From: Candidatus Phytoplasma sacchari
Lineage (GTDB): Bacteria; Bacillota_I; Bacilli_A; Acholeplasmatales; Acholeplasmataceae
DNA length: 6,486 bases
Direction of reading: 5' to 3'
NCBI RefSeq assembly: GCF_009268105.1
Contig: NZ_VWXM01000019.1
Span: 1 to 6,486, forward strand
The number at the start of each line of letters is the position of its first letter. The first letter of the stretch is position 1. The notes under the pieces are model-generated. The model ran no database searches. It saw only the letters and a list, made by a program, of their open reading frames with translations, and was not told the origin of the DNA. This document shows positions 4,461 to 6,486 of this stretch, in pieces. The translations under genes and the position numbers were made by a program.

Positions 4461-6486
4461 TTATTCAGTATTAAATTTTTTATCATATACCATAATTTGG
4501 TTTTTGCATGGATTAAAGTGTAAGTAATATTTTTTGGTTGAATCTATTCCTACTTGATTATTAGGATCATAAGGTAATTCAGCATCTCCAATATAATAAT
4601 CTTTATCTTCATCTAAGAGATATTGGGGCCCTTCATAAACAAACCAGAAATAGCAGCCAGGAGCTTCTTCACATTTCATAAAAGTGATATATTTACTTAA
4701 CATGGTTGTTTCATGAGTTAACATTAAAGTAGCGTTATTAAAGGCATATTGATTAGCATCAGTACACCATTTCTGAAAAGGTTGCTTCACAAAAGATAAG
4801 ATATCACTTGGTTCTTCATCAGGACCTGGCCAAGTTAAAGTATTAAAACTATATTTTTTACTTACTTCTGTTAAATCTTTTTTTTTAGGTAAATAACTTT
4901 CAATTTCTTTTAGCCAGTCTTGATATTCTTTTTCACAAGCTAAACGATGTTCTTTGATTTGAGATAAAGTCTTTTTAATCCCTTGTTGAAAGTCTAATAC
5001 TTCATCTAAATCAGAAGGCAACATGACACTATGTAAAGGATTTTGTTGTTGATATTTAAATGTTTTTTGATAGGCATTATCAAGAAATTTGGTTAAATCA
5101 CGGTTTGAATAACCCTTACCTTGACATCTATTAGCGATTTCTTTTAAATGAATAAAAGTATGATAACTAATTTGGTAATTGCGTAATTGATGCTTGAAAA
5201 AACCTTCAATTTCCTCATTCTTAATTAAGTCAATTTTGATAAATTTACTGAAACGACTTCTTAAAGCTGGATCAATTTGGCTTAAATGGTTAGTTGCTCC
5301 CATTAAGATAATTTTTTTGTTATCACTACTTTTAAAACCATCAAGTTTTAACAGTAAGTTATTCAAAATATTAAAAGCTATTTTACTATGTTCTCCTCCA
5401 TAATGACTTATATTTTCTCGATTAGCAAGACCACTAATTTCATCAATAAAAATAATGCATTTATTGTGTTTTTCAGCTTCTTCCCAAATTCTTTCTAATT
5501 CTTCATTACCCTCTCCTATGAAAGTTTTATCAAATCGAGAAGGATCAACTTCTAAATAATAAGCCTCAGTTTCTTCGCATAAAGCTTTCATTAAAAAACT
5601 TTTTCCAGTTCCAGGAGGACCATATAATAAGTATCCTCGTGGTTTGATTTGTTCAAAATTAACTAAAGAAGGTTGATCAACTTTTAAATAAGCAATTAAA
5701 TCAGCTAATTCTTCTTTTTCTTGTTCCATTCCGTAGACATCTTCCAAAGTAATTTTCTTTTTGTGATTTAACCAAGGTTGATCTAAACGGTTATTTTCGA
5801 ATTCTTTTCGAATTTCTTCTAATTTATGACTAAAAATAATTAATTGACTATCTAAAAATAAATAATAATCTTTTAATTGATCAAAAGTATCTTTATTGTT
5901 TTTATTTTGACTTAGTAAGAATTTGATTCGGGCTTTATTAGCTTGATTATAAACAATCACTTCTTCTAAAGTTTTACTTTTTTGTTCTAAATAACCTTGT
6001 TTTTGAAAATTATTGTGATAATTATGTTGATAAGTTAACCATTCTAATTGTTTGGCATTATTTTCTTTTTGTGAATACAGTTCAGGAATTTTAGCTTTCC
6101 AATCCTGACCTTCTTTAATTTTGTCTTCTTTTGGTTTTTGTAAAGCAGCTAATTGAGCTTCTTTTTCTTTTTTAGTAGTGTCATTTAAATTAGAATCTTT
6201 TATTTCTTCTTCTAAAGTATTAATTTGTTCATTGAAGGTTTGGATTTCTTTGTTAATCTCTTTTAGTTTGTCTTGAATTACTTTTGTTTGTTCATTAATA
6301 GTTTTTTGTTCTTGAGCTCTTTTATCTTTTTCTTCTTGAATTTGTTTTTCCATTGCTTGAAGATAACGGTCTAAATATTGTTCTTCAACTTGTTTTTGTT
6401 CTTTTTGAGAAAGAAAAGAATCATTATTAATTGTTGACAATATATTTGGATTTTTTTTATAAAAAATTACTACAAAAAGAAAAATA
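4461..6486 (-). CDS. Membrane-anchored AAA+ ATPase with N-terminal coiled coil (start beyond right edge)
   Basis: From the first in-window start codon (TTG 6440) it reads 659 residues. Residues 15-130 are charged heptad-like sequence rich in Glu/Lys/Gln, a long coiled coil. An FtsH-like AAA module follows: YGMEQEKEEL (236-245), Walker A GPPGTGKS (274-281), pore-loop-like FIGEG (307-311), Walker B IIFIDE (329-334), sensor 1 ATNH (382-385), arginine fingers in DPALRSRF (390-397) and sensor 2 GYSNRDL (443-449). The unrecognised C-terminal domain (about 500-659) is rich in Trp, Tyr and Pro. The FtsH zinc-protease motif HExxH is absent, so this should be an unfolding or remodelling motor rather than a protease. 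TTG 6440 has no ribosome site, and the frame stays open to the edge, encoding IFLFVVIFYKKNPNI. That is the end of a membrane segment, so the true start lies outside. AAA+/FtsH-like genes are expanded in phytoplasmas and occur in their mobile units. Confidence 0.93.
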   Translation of the reverse strand, partial: IFLFVVIFYKKNPNILSTINNDSFLSQKEQKQVEEQYLDRYLQAMEKQIQEEKDKRAQEQKTINEQTKVIQDKLKEINKEIQTFNEQINTLEEEIKDSNLNDTTKKEKEAQLAALQKPKEDKIKEGQDWKAKIPELYSQKENNAKQLEWLTYQHNYHNNFQKQGYLEQKSKTLEEVIVYNQANKARIKFLLSQNKNNKDTFDQLKDYYLFLDSQLIIFSHKLEEIRKEFENNRLDQPWLNHKKKITLEDVYGMEQEKEELADLIAYLKVDQPSLVNFEQIKPRGYLLYGPPGTGKSFLMKALCEETEAYYLEVDPSRFDKTFIGEGNEELERIWEEAEKHNKCIIFIDEISGLANRENISHYGGEHSKIAFNILNNLLLKLDGFKSSDNKKIILMGATNHLSQIDPALRSRFSKFIKIDLIKNEEIEGFFKHQLRNYQISYHTFIHLKEIANRCQGKGYSNRDLTKFLDNAYQKTFKYQQQNPLHSVMLPSDLDEVLDFQQGIKKTLSQIKEHRLACEKEYQDWLKEIESYLPKKKDLTEVSKKYSFNTLTWPGPDEEPSDILSFVKQPFQKWCTDANQYAFNNATLMLTHETTMLSKYITFMKCEEAPGCYFWFVYEGPQYLLDEDKDYYIGDAELPYDPNNQVGIDSTKKYYLHFNPCKNQIMVYDKKFNTE

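Noticed and set aside
4700..4730. HETTM in the AAA+ C-terminus as a zinc-protease site
   Set aside because: The second histidine of HExxH is missing and the surroundings do not resemble the FtsH peptidase domain.
5194..5403. 69-aa plus-strand open frame
   Set aside because: It lies wholly inside the AAA+ coding region on the opposite strand, covering the Walker B to sensor region. It is a shadow of that conserved gene and has no supporting ribosome site.
1..6486. CRISPR array, tRNA or rRNA genes
   Set aside because: No regularly spaced repeats, cloverleaf-like GC-rich segments or rRNA-like stretches are visible on either strand.

Overview
The window looks like phytoplasma DNA ('Candidatus Phytoplasma', wall-less plant-pathogenic Mollicutes). 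The reasons are very high A+T, TGA used as a normal stop, Phe/Ile-rich signal peptides ending in the pattern of the phytoplasma 'sequence-variable mosaic' (SVM) leader, a decayed IS3/IS150-type tra5 transposase, a dnaB start beside an odd small gene, and a membrane-linked AAA+ ATPase. Together these resemble a potential mobile unit (PMU) or its remains. The species cannot be named from the window.

Layout. (1) Positions 1-814, minus strand: a near-consensus promoter (786-814) drives a leader of about 240 nt that contains GC-richer hairpins and a long intrinsic terminator (589-631). Next come a 142-aa gene with an internal 23-residue tandem repeat and, overlapping it by 14 nt, the first 41 codons of a DnaB helicase that runs off the left edge. 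(2) Positions 815-4460, plus strand, extremely AT-rich: a gene for a secreted protein of unknown function preceded by a 25-A homopolymer, a 725-bp gene desert, a gene for a secreted serine hydrolase of the monoacylglycerol lipase/lysophospholipase type, and the C-terminal half of a tra5 transposase with four in-frame stops. (3) Positions 4461-6486, minus strand: an AAA+ ATPase with a long coiled coil. Its frame stays open to the right edge and encodes a hydrophobic segment there, so the gene is cut by the window.

Reading. The two minus-strand blocks look like mobile-unit backbone (replication helicase, AAA+ ATPase). The plus-strand block between them looks like cargo: two exported proteins next to a dead transposase. 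The exported proteins probably act outside the phytoplasma cell, in plant or insect host cytoplasm. The hydrolase keeps an intact Ser-Asp-His triad and could attack host or its own lipids. The points most worth checking are the exported lipase, the poly-A tract at the start of the other secreted gene (possible phase variation), and the promoter-leader-terminator arrangement ahead of the dnaB operon (possible attenuator or small RNA).
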